This document shows, in pieces, positions 53,585 to 63,136 of a stretch of DNA of 64,000 nucleotides. How positions within the stretch are numbered: the stretch's first letter is position 1; each line of letters starts with the position of its first letter. Below the pieces are notes generated by a model, which saw nothing but the letters and a program-made list of their open reading frames with translations, did not search any database and was not told the DNA's origin. The translations under genes were made by a program, and so were the position numbers. The stretch comes from Urinicoccus timonensis. GTDB lineage: Bacteria; Bacillota; Clostridia; Tissierellales; Peptoniphilaceae. The stretch spans positions 1 through 64,000 of the forward strand of contig NZ_OCTU01000004.1 of NCBI RefSeq assembly GCF_900232945.1, in the 5' to 3' direction.

Positions 53585-54397
53585 CTACTTAATCAGGTCG
53601 ATACTATAGTCTTTAATGGTGGCTAGACGGTTTTTATAGAGGCGACCAGCTGCACGTTTAAAGGCTTTTTTGGATAGTTTGGTGGCCTGGTAGATCTTTT
53701 CCGGCGAGGACTTGTCTCCCAGGTCCAGGTGGCCCTTGTTGCGTTTTAAAATGGTTAGGAGGGTTTGGGCATCTTTTTCCAAACGAGTGGACACGGAGGC
53801 CTTGGTTGTCATGGTAATTTTTCCGTCTTCATGGGCGAAAATTACCCGTCCTTGGACTTCTTCTCCTGTAATGTAGATTCCTGTGGCTTCTTTTTCCGGA
53901 ATCAAGCCATCGTATTGGTAGTCAATGGCCACAAAGTAGCCTAGTTTGGCCTTGTGGTGGTAGACAACGCCCTTGACTTGGTCTCCGGGATGGAAGGTCT
54001 TGTTGCCCTTTAAGTGGTCTTTAATCTTGCTGGTCAAGGCCAGACGGTTGGATTTGTCTATATAGAGGTAGAAGAGCTGGACTGACCCTTCTTTTAGGGG
54101 GTAGACTTGCTCTGTAAAGGGACATAGGACATCCCGGTCGATGCCAATATCTACAAAGGCTCCAATTTTCGTAGCACTCACCACTCTTAAGGGGCGGATT
54201 TGCCCCAGGGTAATCTTGGGTTCTTGGATGGTGGCTTGAAGTTTCTTGTCGTGGTCTTTATAGATAAAGGCTAGAACTTTGTCATTTTCTTTCAAGTCAT
54301 TTTCACGAAAAGGAATCCTTTGACCTTCTAGGTCACAATAAAAGTTTTTTCCTTCTTTTTTTACTTCTACTTCAATTTGCTTTCCTAATGCATTCAT
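53585..54397 (-). CDS. cvfB: CvfB-family S1-domain RNA-binding protein
   Basis: About 270 residues from ATG 54397. Repeated S1-type OB folds (RVVSATKIGAFVDIGIDRDV near 70; GVVYHHKAKLGYFVAIDYQ near 155) and a C-terminal winged helix (KIYQATKLSKKAFKRAAGRL) give the CvfB/YitL layout. Post-transcriptional regulator. Eight bases upstream of rlmD and overlapping the next gene's stop by four bases. Confidence 0.88.
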   Translation of the reverse strand: MNALGKQIEVEVKKEGKNFYCDLEGQRIPFRENDLKENDKVLAFIYKDHDKKLQATIQEPKITLGQIRPLRVVSATKIGAFVDIGIDRDVLCPFTEQVYPLKEGSVQLFYLYIDKSNRLALTSKIKDHLKGNKTFHPGDQVKGVVYHHKAKLGYFVAIDYQYDGLIPEKEATGIYITGEEVQGRVIFAHEDGKITMTTKASVSTRLEKDAQTLLTILKRNKGHLDLGDKSSPEKIYQATKLSKKAFKRAAGRLYKNRLATIKDYSIDLIK

Positions 54398-55008
54398 TTT
54401 AGGACTCCTTTTTCTTTTAAATATTGGGCAATACACATTTTTCCATAGCCAAAGGTGGCTTGGTTCATCTGTCCGATATAAAGACTGCCCTTGGGTAGGT
54501 CTTTCAACACCTGGATGGCGTAGTAGGTGAAATCAGGCCATTGGCCCAGGAGGGTGATGGTTTCCAAGGCTCCCTTGGCCTCCATCAGGTCGTAGTACCT
54601 GGCCAGGATCATGCCAAATTTTACGGCTTCAATTTCTTCTGAATACCGCATCAGGTACAGACTCAAGCCCAGGTAGGGCAGGTCTCCTGCATCTTCTTCC
54701 CGGTACATCCATTGGTGGTAGTGGTCCAGGACTTCCAGGGTCTTGTGATTTTTAAAAAAGTCATTGATTTGACTTGGACTGGTGGTTTCTTTGTAAAAAT
54801 AGGACAGGATTGCTGCATCCAGCCCATCTGTATCCTTGCTGGGAGGGACTTTTTCCCCCTTCATAACCCGATATTCCAACTCACCTGGGTCGGAATGGTA
54901 GAGTTCCCTCATGGGAACGTATTGTTCTAATTGGACGGGTCGTTTTTCCCAATCGGTCATTTTTTTATATATGGTGGCTTTTTTCTTTTTTGACCATGGC
55001 CATTTCAT
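54394..55008 (-). CDS. Unrecognised host protein
   Basis: About 204 residues from ATG 55008 (MKWPWSKKKKATIYKKM), after agggggc. Soluble and helical, with a Trp/Lys-rich start. The pattern of paired helices after residue 90 could be a tetratricopeptide-like repeat. Not recognised. Overlaps cvfB by four bases. Confidence 0.6.
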   Translation of the reverse strand: MKWPWSKKKKATIYKKMTDWEKRPVQLEQYVPMRELYHSDPGELEYRVMKGEKVPPSKDTDGLDAAILSYFYKETTSPSQINDFFKNHKTLEVLDHYHQWMYREEDAGDLPYLGLSLYLMRYSEEIEAVKFGMILARYYDLMEAKGALETITLLGQWPDFTYYAIQVLKDLPKGSLYIGQMNQATFGYGKMCIAQYLKEKGVLK

Positions 55009-55018
55009 TTTTTGCCCC

Positions 55019-56389
55019 CTATTCGTCGTTTTGCTTTGAATCTCCCCCACTGCTTCTTGTTCCTACTAAAAGGACCCGGTCTCGGCCAATGTAGGTGGAG
55101 GTGGATATTTGTTTCTTTTCAAGGACTTGTCCATCCTTGATAATTTCTTTATAGGTCCTATAGCTATAGCCATTGTGGCCGCTTTCTTTGACCTCTGTTT
55201 CCCCCTTGGCCAGGGAATCTGTGTAGATGGTTTTTGTCCTGGGTTTATTGGTAGAAACGAGTTGTGGGATAATTTTAACTTCATAATCCTTGTCTTCCTT
55301 GGAGCCAAAGATTTGAAAGGTCAGTTCTCTGCCATCAGCCTGGGCCCCTATATAGATGGGGTGGCTAAAGTCATTTTGAAAGACTAGGTTTTTATAGCCG
55401 GTAGCTACGGCCGCATCAGTTCCATTTTTTACATAGCCAATGGGCCTGGAGTGGTTGTGTCTTTCGATAATGTTGGCATCCGCCCGAATTAGGGCATTGT
55501 ATAGGGTGGTGGATACTTGACAGATCCCACCGCCTACTCCTCGGTCAAATTCGCCATTTCGAATAACCCCAGCCACCTTAAAGCCGGCTTCTTTGGTGAT
55601 TTGGTCCATCTTGTCATTAAAGGAAACTTGTTCTCCAGGCTTTAGGATGGTATGGTTTAATTTTTCTGCCCCTAGGGCAATGTTGTATTTCCTATTTTTT
55701 TCACTGCTTGCATAATTGCTGGTAAATTCTCCCAAAACAGAATCCATTTTTTCCAACATCTTGGCTTGGACATCTGCTGGCCGATCAAAGACGGGAAGGA
55801 CAATGGCTTGACTCCCATCCCAATTTTCCAAGGCTTCCCTGGTTAGGTTGGTATCCAGGTAACGACCATCCTGGTCTTGGACTAGATGGACTTGACCATC
55901 TTCTATAGAGAGTTGAGCATCTTTTGCCAGGATGAAAAGGTCATCTGCCAGGCCATGAAGATAGTCATCTAGCTTGTCCCCCTTAAAAGCTCCCTGGATG
56001 GGAAGGGGTTGGCGAAAGAGGCTATAAAAGGCATCCAAAAAGTCAGCTCCCTTGTTGCCTGACCGGCCAATTCTATAGGCCTGGTCCACCATGGCATCAA
56101 TTTCATAGCTATAGCCCAAGTCTCTTAGGCTGGTGCGGTAGTGTTTGTCTTGGTATTCTAAATCAAGGGTCTTGTCTAGGTTGGCATCCAAGTCTTCTTC
56201 CAATTTCTGTTTGGCTTCTGCCTTGGTCATAGAGCCAAGGCCTAGCTTCCCAACCCGGACTCCGGGATAGATTTTATCGGATTGATGAACGATTAGGCCG
56301 TAGCCTAAGGCTAGAACTAGGAGGGCTAAAAGGGTTAAGATAATCTTTCCCCACAGGCTTCCTAGTAGCTGGTCTTTTATCCATTTCAT
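55019..56389 (-). CDS. VanW-family cell-envelope protein
   Basis: 456 residues. One N-terminal membrane helix (IILTLLALLVLALGYGLIV). Residues 45-210 resemble the peptidoglycan-binding YoaR/PG_binding_4 region. The VanW domain at about 225-360 has NHTILKPGEQVSFN, GVGGGICQVSTTLYNAL and RHNHSRPIGYV. A surface-anchored protein of unknown reaction; the name VanW does not imply glycopeptide resistance. Overlaps nth by four bases. Confidence 0.88.
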   Translation of the reverse strand: MKWIKDQLLGSLWGKIILTLLALLVLALGYGLIVHQSDKIYPGVRVGKLGLGSMTKAEAKQKLEEDLDANLDKTLDLEYQDKHYRTSLRDLGYSYEIDAMVDQAYRIGRSGNKGADFLDAFYSLFRQPLPIQGAFKGDKLDDYLHGLADDLFILAKDAQLSIEDGQVHLVQDQDGRYLDTNLTREALENWDGSQAIVLPVFDRPADVQAKMLEKMDSVLGEFTSNYASSEKNRKYNIALGAEKLNHTILKPGEQVSFNDKMDQITKEAGFKVAGVIRNGEFDRGVGGGICQVSTTLYNALIRADANIIERHNHSRPIGYVKNGTDAAVATGYKNLVFQNDFSHPIYIGAQADGRELTFQIFGSKEDKDYEVKIIPQLVSTNKPRTKTIYTDSLAKGETEVKESGHNGYSYRTYKEIIKDGQVLEKKQISTSTYIGRDRVLLVGTRSSGGDSKQNDE

Positions 56390-57042
56390 TTTTTCGACTC
56401 CTGGTTTTTATGGTAATAGTAACAAACTTCTGTCAGGGAACAAATCTCACACTTGGGACTTCTAGAGGCACAAATCCTACGGCCTAAGAAGATTAAAAGG
56501 TGGTGAGTCTTGGTCCACCGATCTTTTGGGATGGCCTTTTGTAGCTGGACTTCTGTTTCCTCTACTGTCTTGGCCTTGGCCAGGCCAATCCGGTTGCTGG
56601 TCCGAAAGACATGGGTATCTACGGCAATGGCATCCACTCCAAAACAGGTGGAGGCCACGACATTGGCTGTTTTTTGTCCCACTCCTGGGAGCTTGACCAA
56701 TTCTTCAATGGTCTCCGGCACTTGGGACTGGTAGTCTTCCACTAAAATTTTTGCTGTAGCTACAATATTCTTGGCCTTATTTTTATAAAATCCACAAGAC
56801 CGGATTAGGGGTTCCAGGCCCTGGACTCCCAGGTCTACAAAGTCTTGGGGGGTCTTGTATTTTTTATAAACTTCCTTGGTTACCATGTTGACCCGGACAT
56901 CAGTACATTGGGCAGAAAGAATGGTGGCTACCAACATTTCAAAGGGGTTGGATGCCACTAGTTCAGGTTTGGCATCTGGAAAGGTCTCTTCTAAGCGGTC
57001 TAAAATCCAGCTAACTTCTTTTTTTGTGAATTTTTTTGCCAA
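56386..57042 (-). CDS. nth: Endonuclease III
   Basis: 218 residues. ATILSAQCTDVRVN, helix-hairpin-helix LPGVGQKTANVV with the catalytic Lys, DTHVFR with the catalytic Asp, and the [4Fe-4S] Cys of CASRSPKCEICSLTEVC. DNA glycosylase/AP lyase removing oxidised pyrimidines. Four bases after queG. Confidence 0.93.
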   Translation of the reverse strand: MAKKFTKKEVSWILDRLEETFPDAKPELVASNPFEMLVATILSAQCTDVRVNMVTKEVYKKYKTPQDFVDLGVQGLEPLIRSCGFYKNKAKNIVATAKILVEDYQSQVPETIEELVKLPGVGQKTANVVASTCFGVDAIAVDTHVFRTSNRIGLAKAKTVEETEVQLQKAIPKDRWTKTHHLLIFLGRRICASRSPKCEICSLTEVCYYYHKNQESKK

Positions 57043-57046
57043 TGGT

Positions 57047-57931
57047 CTACTCCTTACTTTTCCGGGCCCAATAGGCCTCTATAGACTTAAAATTTTCCAT
57101 CCATTGTTTTTTACCCCGCCAGGCTCCAGTTAGGTGGCCATACTTTTTCTTAAATTCTCGGTTGGACAGGTCTTGGATTTCTTCCTTGCTGATACCTTCC
57201 TTTAAGACTTGGTCTAGGGATGTCAAGGGAACATGCTTATTTTTAGGGCAAACCTCCTGGCAGACATCGCAGCCATAGAGTCTGGGCCCTAGCTGTCTAG
57301 AACCTTCCTCCAGACTTTGGGTCTTGTAGGAAAGACAAGACATGGGGTCTAAAACTCCCCCTCCCTTTAGGGCGCCTCCAGGACAAGCCTTAATACAAAG
57401 CTTACAAGAGCTACAGGTCCCTCCCACTTCTCCATCATAGGGGAAGGTTTTTTCTGTTAATATTAAGCCCAGGGCCAGGTAGGTCCCATAGACTGGGTGG
57501 ATTAGGGCTGTATTTTCCCCAATATAACCCAGGCCGGCCCTTTGGGCAAAGGCCCTTTCCATCAAGGGGTGGGAATCCACCATAAGCTTGGCCTGGTCTT
57601 CTAGTTTTAAGAGCTGGCAAAGCTTATTTCCAGATTCTTTTAAAACAGTATGGTAGTCGGGAATCCGGCTGATTCCCGCCAAAAGCCCTTGACCTTTTTT
57701 TAGCTGAATGGGCCTAGTCTTGGTGTTGATGCCAAAAACCAGGACACTTTTTACCGGGCTATAGTGTAGAGAGGGATCCAATCTTTCTTCAATTCTCTGC
57801 CCTTCATATTTGCACAGGCCAAAATGAGCCTGCCGGTCTAGTAGGTAGGCTTTTTCTTTTTCTAAAGGCCTTGCAGAGCAAAAACCCAGGACATCTAGGC
57901 CTGCTTTTTTTAAGATTGCTTCCCGATCCAT
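57047..57931 (-). CDS. queG: Epoxyqueuosine reductase-like iron-sulfur protein
   Basis: 294 residues, shorter than the ~380 of full QueG because the C-terminal HEAT part is absent. Cobalamin-binding-type N-terminus (LGFCSARPLEKEK), GYIGENTALIHPVYGTYLAL near 135, and two ferredoxin clusters: CSSCKLCIKACPGGAL and CDVCQEVCPKN. Predicted last step of queuosine synthesis in tRNA. Short forms occur in Firmicutes. Confidence 0.82.
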   Translation of the reverse strand: MDREAILKKAGLDVLGFCSARPLEKEKAYLLDRQAHFGLCKYEGQRIEERLDPSLHYSPVKSVLVFGINTKTRPIQLKKGQGLLAGISRIPDYHTVLKESGNKLCQLLKLEDQAKLMVDSHPLMERAFAQRAGLGYIGENTALIHPVYGTYLALGLILTEKTFPYDGEVGGTCSSCKLCIKACPGGALKGGGVLDPMSCLSYKTQSLEEGSRQLGPRLYGCDVCQEVCPKNKHVPLTSLDQVLKEGISKEEIQDLSNREFKKKYGHLTGAWRGKKQWMENFKSIEAYWARKSKE

Positions 57932-57999
57932 CTCTTCCTCCGTCCTTCTATTATACTGGATATAGCTTGGGATTTAAACGGACTGGGGCAAATAAAAAA

Positions 58000-58032
58000 G
58001 AATAAATTTCCAAGAATCTTGGAAATTTATTC
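58000..58032 (-). terminator. Terminator after phaC
   Basis: A 15-bp perfect stem (gaataaatttccaag / cttggaaatttattc), loop aat, with A and T runs on both sides. It ends the phaJ-phaE-phaC transcript. Confidence 0.88.
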
Positions 58033-58069
58033 TTTTTTGTATTCTTTAAAACTTTTCCTTTAAGGCACT

Positions 58070-59134
58070 TTATTTCCGTTCATTTAAGAAGTCGTTAATC
58101 TTAGGCGCAACTTCTCTTTGGCTACGTCCACTGACAAAAATTCCAATATGGCCTGTGTTGAATTCTGCTAATTCCTTATCTTTGGATCCTACTGCATCCA
58201 TAATGGGTCTAGTAGCTGCTGGTGGTACTTGGTTGTCCTTTTGGCCTAAAATAACCAGGATTGGACAGGTGATTTTCTTTAAGTCTACCTCTTGACCTTC
58301 CAGCTTATACTCTCCCTTATAGAGGGCATTCTTGTGGTACATTTCTTCTGTAAATTCTCGAATAGTGGCTCCTGCTTGACCGGGAGAATCAAAAATCCAT
58401 TGTTCCATCCTCATAAAGTTCGCCATCTTCATGGGGTCGTCTAGGTCTGGAATCAAGTTAATATACTTGCCAACAGCCAGGTCAAAGGGTTTTAACATTA
58501 AGAAACCTGCATTCATAAAGTCTCCAGGAACAACTCCATAGGCTTCTGCTGCCTTACCCATATTTAGGTATTTACCCCACTTAAAGAGGAGGCCATCATC
58601 GGTAGAGAAGTCAAGAGGAGTAACTAGAGTTACTAGGTTCTTAATCTTGTCTTGGTTCAAGGCTGTATAAATCAAGGAGAAGGTACCCCCTTGGCAAACA
58701 CCTAAGAGGTTGACCTTGTCAATTTTCTTTTCTTTTAAAATAAAGTCCACACAACTGTCAATATAGCCGTTGATATAGTCTCCCATAGTCAGGTATTGGT
58801 CTTCTTGGGTTGGGTATCCCCAATCGATAATATAGATATCTTGACCGCCATCTAAGAGCTTACGGATCAAGGACCGGTCTTCTTGAATATCCATCATATA
58901 TTGCTTGTTCACTAGGGCATAAACAATCAAAATAGGATACTTGTTGGGGTCTTTTACCCGAGGACTATAGTGGTAGAGCTTCATCTTATCCATTTCAAAA
59001 ACCAATTCTTTTTCAGTTTCATTGGAGCCTGAATAGTCTACATCCATCATAGTGGTTAATCCAGCTAAGATTTTTTGTTGGCTTTCAAAAAGTTTTTTCA
59101 TACTATCCATCATTGTTTCATTCAAGTTTTCCAA
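58070..59134 (-). CDS. phaC: Class III poly(hydroxyalkanoate) synthase, catalytic subunit
   Basis: 354 residues, right for class III PhaC. The lipase-like box GVCQGG near 148 carries the catalytic Cys; LGQKDNQVPP near 290 the Asp; GHIGIFVSG near 325 the His. With PhaE it polymerises hydroxyacyl-CoA. Eleven-base gap after phaE, same leftward unit. Confidence 0.94.
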   Translation of the reverse strand: MENLNETMMDSMKKLFESQQKILAGLTTMMDVDYSGSNETEKELVFEMDKMKLYHYSPRVKDPNKYPILIVYALVNKQYMMDIQEDRSLIRKLLDGGQDIYIIDWGYPTQEDQYLTMGDYINGYIDSCVDFILKEKKIDKVNLLGVCQGGTFSLIYTALNQDKIKNLVTLVTPLDFSTDDGLLFKWGKYLNMGKAAEAYGVVPGDFMNAGFLMLKPFDLAVGKYINLIPDLDDPMKMANFMRMEQWIFDSPGQAGATIREFTEEMYHKNALYKGEYKLEGQEVDLKKITCPILVILGQKDNQVPPAATRPIMDAVGSKDKELAEFNTGHIGIFVSGRSQREVAPKINDFLNERK

Positions 59135-59145
59135 AACTTCTCCTC

Positions 59146-60258
59146 CTATTTATCTGTACTGGTGGTTTTACTGGCGGTTGTGGTTTTGCGAGTTCGAGTA
59201 GCCGGTTTTGCTGGCTTTTCTTCTTGCTTTTCACCCTTTATTTCTTCCAGTTCTTTCTTAAGGCTGCGTACTTCCTTTTTCAAGTCATAAACTGTCTTGT
59301 AAAGACTGTTTATATCTGTTTTCAAGGCTACAGGTAGGGGACTTAATTGCATTTCTAAAATTTTATCATTGGCAATTTTAAAGTCCATGGCAGCTTCCAT
59401 ATAGGTACTCAGTAGTTTAGAAAATTCATCAGAATAGAAAAGACCATCAAAAGCCTTGTCTAAAGAGGACCGCCAAAGTTCATAGAATTCTTCCATGGTC
59501 TTGGGTTGTTCTCCTTCTTGAACTCTTTCCAGAGCCTCTTCATAAACATCCAGAGTGTTTTTATTGGCCAGGATTAAAATTCTAGCTACAAGTTCCATTT
59601 GGTAACTAACCATTTTAATAAAGCGATCTGTCGCCTTTAAGATTTCTTCTTGTTTTTGTCCAGAAATCCCCATAGCTGGTAGGTCTAGGATTCTACTGAT
59701 TGTGTTAGAATAGTCTTTTTGCCATTCTTCAAAGAAGTCTAAGAATCCTTCAGGATCCTTATAAATTCCCTTCATAAAGGCATCCATTAGGGGACGGAAA
59801 TTATCCATCCAGGGTTCGTAGAAGTAGGAGAAGGACTTTTCCATATTCTTCCCTAACTTCATGGTTTCCTTCCACATTTCTGCCAAGTCATTGGGTAGGA
59901 AGGGAATATAGATCTCTTCTAGGTACTTTCCACTTTTTTCCATCCATCCCTTGATGATATTTTCCATATTTTTTTCTTTAGGTTGGATGCTTTGGTCGAT
60001 AAAGTTTTTGTAAGCTTCATACATATTGTAGTAAACTTCAGAAGCCTTGGTCATTTTATCCCAAACTTCTTTGGGACTTCCTGTGTAGTCAGCAAAGGCC
60101 TTAAAGTTTGGTTGGTCCCACCACTTCCATAAATCTTTAAATTCTTCCATGGACCCCCATTGGTTCTTGGTGGCTTCTTGGGTCATTTCTTTCCACTCTT
60201 CCATTAATTTCTTTTGTGCGTCCAAATAGTCTGTAAACATATTGTTCATAAAATTCAC
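59146..60258 (-). CDS. phaE: Class III PHA synthase, PhaE subunit
   Basis: 370 residues. Trp/Tyr-rich helical body (SMEEFKDLWKWWDQPNFKAF near 40; FYELWRSSLDKAFDGLFYSD near 260), coiled coil at about 315-345, and a Lys/Thr-rich tail (KPATRTRKTTTASKTTSTDK) like phasin/PhaM-type DNA- or granule-binding tails. Needed for PhaC activity. Confidence 0.88.
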   Translation of the reverse strand: MNFMNNMFTDYLDAQKKLMEEWKEMTQEATKNQWGSMEEFKDLWKWWDQPNFKAFADYTGSPKEVWDKMTKASEVYYNMYEAYKNFIDQSIQPKEKNMENIIKGWMEKSGKYLEEIYIPFLPNDLAEMWKETMKLGKNMEKSFSYFYEPWMDNFRPLMDAFMKGIYKDPEGFLDFFEEWQKDYSNTISRILDLPAMGISGQKQEEILKATDRFIKMVSYQMELVARILILANKNTLDVYEEALERVQEGEQPKTMEEFYELWRSSLDKAFDGLFYSDEFSKLLSTYMEAAMDFKIANDKILEMQLSPLPVALKTDINSLYKTVYDLKKEVRSLKKELEEIKGEKQEEKPAKPATRTRKTTTASKTTSTDK

Positions 60259-60269
60259 GTTCTATCCTC

Positions 60270-60695
60270 CTAGTCTTTTTTCACAAGTGCTTCTCCAGTA
60301 ATTACTTTCTTTCCATCTTGGTTGACAACTACAGTTTCAAAGAAAATCATGTGCTTGTCATCTCTTTTTTTCACAACCTTTACTCTGGCTGTAATTTCAT
60401 CACCTATATAAACTGGAGCTAGGAAATTTAATGTTTGGGACATATATATGGTGTTTACGCCAGGTAACTTTGTTCCAAGAACTGCTGAAATTAATGATGC
60501 TCCAATGATGCCATGGGCAATTCTTTTTTTAAAGATAGTTTTTCCTGCAAATTCTTCATCTAGATGAAGAGGATTGGTGTCTAGGGAGACTTCACTAAAT
60601 TTCTGAATGTCCTCCTCTGTAACAACTTTTGAAATCTCTGCTTCATCGCCGATTTTAATTTCATCGTACATTTTTTCTACATAGTTTCCACTCAT
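60270..60695 (-). CDS. phaJ: (R)-specific enoyl-CoA hydratase (MaoC/PhaJ)
   Basis: 141 residues. The hydratase-2 motif is intact: SLDTNPLHLDEEFAGKTIF and RIAHGIIGASL (catalytic Asp and His). It converts crotonyl-CoA to (R)-3-hydroxybutyryl-CoA, supplying PhaCE. First gene of the pha unit, leading fatty-acid-type intermediates from the bcd/etf pathway into PHA. Confidence 0.9.
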   Translation of the reverse strand: MSGNYVEKMYDEIKIGDEAEISKVVTEEDIQKFSEVSLDTNPLHLDEEFAGKTIFKKRIAHGIIGASLISAVLGTKLPGVNTIYMSQTLNFLAPVYIGDEITARVKVVKKRDDKHMIFFETVVVNQDGKKVITGEALVKKD

Positions 60696-60816
60696 TACTG
60701 TCTCCCCTTCTTTCTTTTTAATCTTCCGACTATCTTATTCATAGTATACCCTATTTGGAATTTTTTATTTCTTTATTTTGATAAATCACCATAAAACTTT
60801 GTTCATAATTTTATAC

Positions 60817-60846
60817 AAAAAGAACCTGCCTAAGCAGGTTCTTTTT
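60817..60846 (-). terminator. Terminator of the tRNA-Pro pair
   Basis: A 13-bp stem aaaaagaacctgc / gcaggttcttttt just downstream of the tRNA genes on the minus strand. Confidence 0.85.
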
Positions 60847-60856
60847 GTGGATACAT

Positions 60857-60933
60857 TGGTCGGAGTGAGAGGATTTGAACCTCCGACTTCATGATCCCGA
60901 ATCATGCGCGCTACCAAACTGCGCTACACCCCG
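60857..60933 (-). tRNA. tRNA-Pro (anticodon CGG)
   Basis: 77 bases with encoded CCA. The cloverleaf is complete: acceptor CGGGGTG/CACTCCG, D-loop with AGTTTGGTAG, anticodon loop TTCGGGA on stem CATGA/TCATG, T-loop GTTCAAATC. Confidence 0.93.
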
Positions 60934-60944
60934 TAATAAAAAAA

Positions 60945-61021
60945 TGGTCGGGGTGAAAGGATTCGAACCTTCGACCCCATGGTCCCAAACCATGTGCGCT
61001 ACCAAACTGCGCTACACCCCG
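60945..61021 (-). tRNA. tRNA-Pro (anticodon TGG)
   Basis: 77 bases with encoded CCA. Acceptor CGGGGTG/CACCCCG, anticodon loop TTTGGGA on stem CATGG/CCATG, T-loop GTTCGAATC. First of the two, 11 bases upstream of the CGG gene. Confidence 0.94.
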
Positions 61022-61230
61022 ACAAAAATTTAAATAAAGTTTTCAAGCAATCTTCTATATTATAGCAAAACTTCTTGGCCTTTGCAAGTATTTTTACTCT
61101 TTCTTTATAGATTTCTTACTTCATGTCTTTTAACGACATATACTATCTTACATCATTTGATGAAAAATTGCAATTGCTTTCTTCCATAAAATCAATTTTT
61201 TCTACTTCTATTTATCTTAATTAAAAAGAA
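61022..61230. other. Intergenic stretch between tRNA genes and etfA
   Basis: AT-rich, no ORF or RNA fold recognised. It probably contains the tRNA promoter, since both tRNAs are read leftward from here. Confidence 0.5.
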
Positions 61231-61259
61231 AAAAGATACAGGGAAACCCTGTATCTTTT
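61231..61259 (-). terminator. Terminator of the bcd-etfBA operon
   Basis: Stem aaaagatacaggg / ccctgtatctttt, loop aaa, 22 bases after the etfA stop. Confidence 0.88.
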
Positions 61260-61281
61260 CGTCTTTATAAAGAATAATTAA

Positions 61282-62292
61282 TTAATCAATTTCTTCTTTA
61301 AGAGCTTTTTCTTTTTGGTATTCTTCAATTAACTTAGGAACGATAGCGTTTAAGTCTCCTACGATTCCTAGATCAGCTACATCAAAGATTGGTGCAGTGT
61401 CATTTTTGTTAATTGCAATGATTAAATCAGATTCTTCCATACCAGCTAAATGTTGGATGGCTCCGGAAATACCAAAGGCAAAGTATAGGTCTGGACGAAC
61501 TGTTTTACCTGTTTGACCAACTTGACGATCTTTTTCGATCCAGCCAGCGTCAACAGTTGCACGAGAAGTAGAAACTTCCCCGCCAAGTTCTTCAGCCAAT
61601 TGTTGTAATTGTTTGAATCCTTCTGGTCCACCGATTCCACGGCCACCGGATACAAGGATGTTTGCTTCGGTAATATCTTTTTTCTTTTCTTCTTCTTTTG
61701 CAATTTCACGAACAGTTACGTTCATGTCAGCATCAGAAAATTCAACTTTTTCTTCGATAAGTTCACCTGTACGGTCATGGTCTGTAGCCAGGGGAGTCAT
61801 TACGCCTGGACGTACTGTTGCCATTTGTGGACGGTGTTCTTCACAAAGAATAGTTGCCATTAAGTTTCCACCGAAAGCTGGACGAGTCATCATAAGGTTT
61901 TTAGATTCTTCGTCGATTTCAAGGCTTGTACAGTCTGCTGTTAATCCAGTGTGAATTCTTGCAGCTAGTCTTGGTGCAAGGTCACGACCGATGGAAGTTG
62001 CTCCGTAAAGAACAATTTCTGGATCATATTTTTCAGTAATTTGGAAAATAGCTTTTGCATATGGTTCTGTTACATATTCTTTTAGCATTGGGTCATCTAC
62101 TACGATAACTTTATCTGCACCATGGTGGAACAAAACTTCTGCTTGGTCTTTGATGTTGTCGCCAAGTAACATAGCTACAACTTCTTGACCTAAATCTTTT
62201 GCAAGTTCATTGGCCTTACCTAAAAGTTCGATACCAACTTTTTGCAATACGCCGTCTCTTTGTTCTGCAAAGACAAATACATTTTTACTCAT
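61282..62292 (-). CDS. etfA: Electron transfer flavoprotein alpha subunit
   Basis: 336 residues. N-terminal ETF domain with LVSGGRGIGGPEGFKQL, and the FAD domain ending with GISGAIQHLAGMEESDLIIA and NKNDTAPIFDVADLGIVGD, the EtfA signature. With EtfB and butyryl-CoA dehydrogenase it probably forms the bifurcating complex that couples crotonyl-CoA and ferredoxin reduction. Confidence 0.95.
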   Translation of the reverse strand: MSKNVFVFAEQRDGVLQKVGIELLGKANELAKDLGQEVVAMLLGDNIKDQAEVLFHHGADKVIVVDDPMLKEYVTEPYAKAIFQITEKYDPEIVLYGATSIGRDLAPRLAARIHTGLTADCTSLEIDEESKNLMMTRPAFGGNLMATILCEEHRPQMATVRPGVMTPLATDHDRTGELIEEKVEFSDADMNVTVREIAKEEEKKKDITEANILVSGGRGIGGPEGFKQLQQLAEELGGEVSTSRATVDAGWIEKDRQVGQTGKTVRPDLYFAFGISGAIQHLAGMEESDLIIAINKNDTAPIFDVADLGIVGDLNAIVPKLIEEYQKEKALKEEID

Positions 62293-62319
62293 TTTATCAC
62301 GCTCCTATTGGTTCGACTC

Positions 62320-63114
62320 TTAGATAATATATTTTTCTTTCATCTTAGCGATGATAGCATGTGCTGCTTCTTCTGGTGATAAGTCTTCTAACTTAACGCC
62401 AGCGCCCTTACCTTGTTTTGGATAAGATTTCTTAACTTTTGTTGGAGAACCTTTAAGTCCAATGTTTGCAAGATCAAGGTGTTCTTTAATATCATCGAGA
62501 CCCCAAATCTTAAGGTCGTGTTTGTAAGCATCAAAAATTCCGCCAACAGTCATGTATCTTGGTTCTGCTAATTCAGTTAAAGCAGTAACTAGACATGGTG
62601 TTTTCACATCAATGATGTGGTAACGGTCTTCAAATTGACGTTTTACAGTTACAGTATCTCCATTTACAGATAGGTCTTCTGCATAAGTTACTTGAGGAAT
62701 ATTCAAGTGTTCTGCAATTTGTGGACCAACTTGTGCTGTATCCCCATCAATTGCTTGACGACCAGTGATAATTAAATCATAGTCACCAATAGTTTCTAGA
62801 GCACCTGCAATTGTACAGGAAGTTGCCCATGTATCAGCTCCACCAAATGCACGGTCTGTCAATAGGATTGCTTCGTCAGCACCCATAGCTAAAGATTCTC
62901 TTAGAGCATCTTCAGCTTGTGGGGGTCCCATTGAAAGGATTGTTACATGAGTATCTGGGTTTTGGTCTTTAATTCTAAGTGCTGTTTCAATAGCTGCCTT
63001 ATCATCTGGGTTGATGATACTTGGAACCCCTTCACGAATTAATGTGTTTGTTTTTGGGTCCAAACGCACTTCTGTTGTATCTGGTACTTGTTTTACACAA
63101 ACAATTATTTTCAT
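62320..63114 (-). CDS. etfB: Electron transfer flavoprotein beta subunit
   Basis: 264 residues. VCVKQVPDTTEVRLDPKTN at the start, GRQAIDGDTAQVGPQIAEHL near 120 and CLVTALTELAEPRYM near 175 define EtfB. Between bcd and etfA, as in butyrate producers. Confidence 0.96.
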   Translation of the reverse strand: MKIIVCVKQVPDTTEVRLDPKTNTLIREGVPSIINPDDKAAIETALRIKDQNPDTHVTILSMGPPQAEDALRESLAMGADEAILLTDRAFGGADTWATSCTIAGALETIGDYDLIITGRQAIDGDTAQVGPQIAEHLNIPQVTYAEDLSVNGDTVTVKRQFEDRYHIIDVKTPCLVTALTELAEPRYMTVGGIFDAYKHDLKIWGLDDIKEHLDLANIGLKGSPTKVKKSYPKQGKGAGVKLEDLSPEEAAHAIIAKMKEKYII

Positions 63115-63136
63115 AGTTTAACCTCCAATTAATCTC

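Noticed and set aside
55019..56389. Vancomycin resistance gene
   Set aside because: VanW-domain proteins are widespread housekeeping-type envelope proteins, and no vanHAX or regulatory genes are present.
61609..61954. Plus-strand open frames in etfA
   Set aside because: Antisense to a full-length, motif-complete etfA with clean codon structure.
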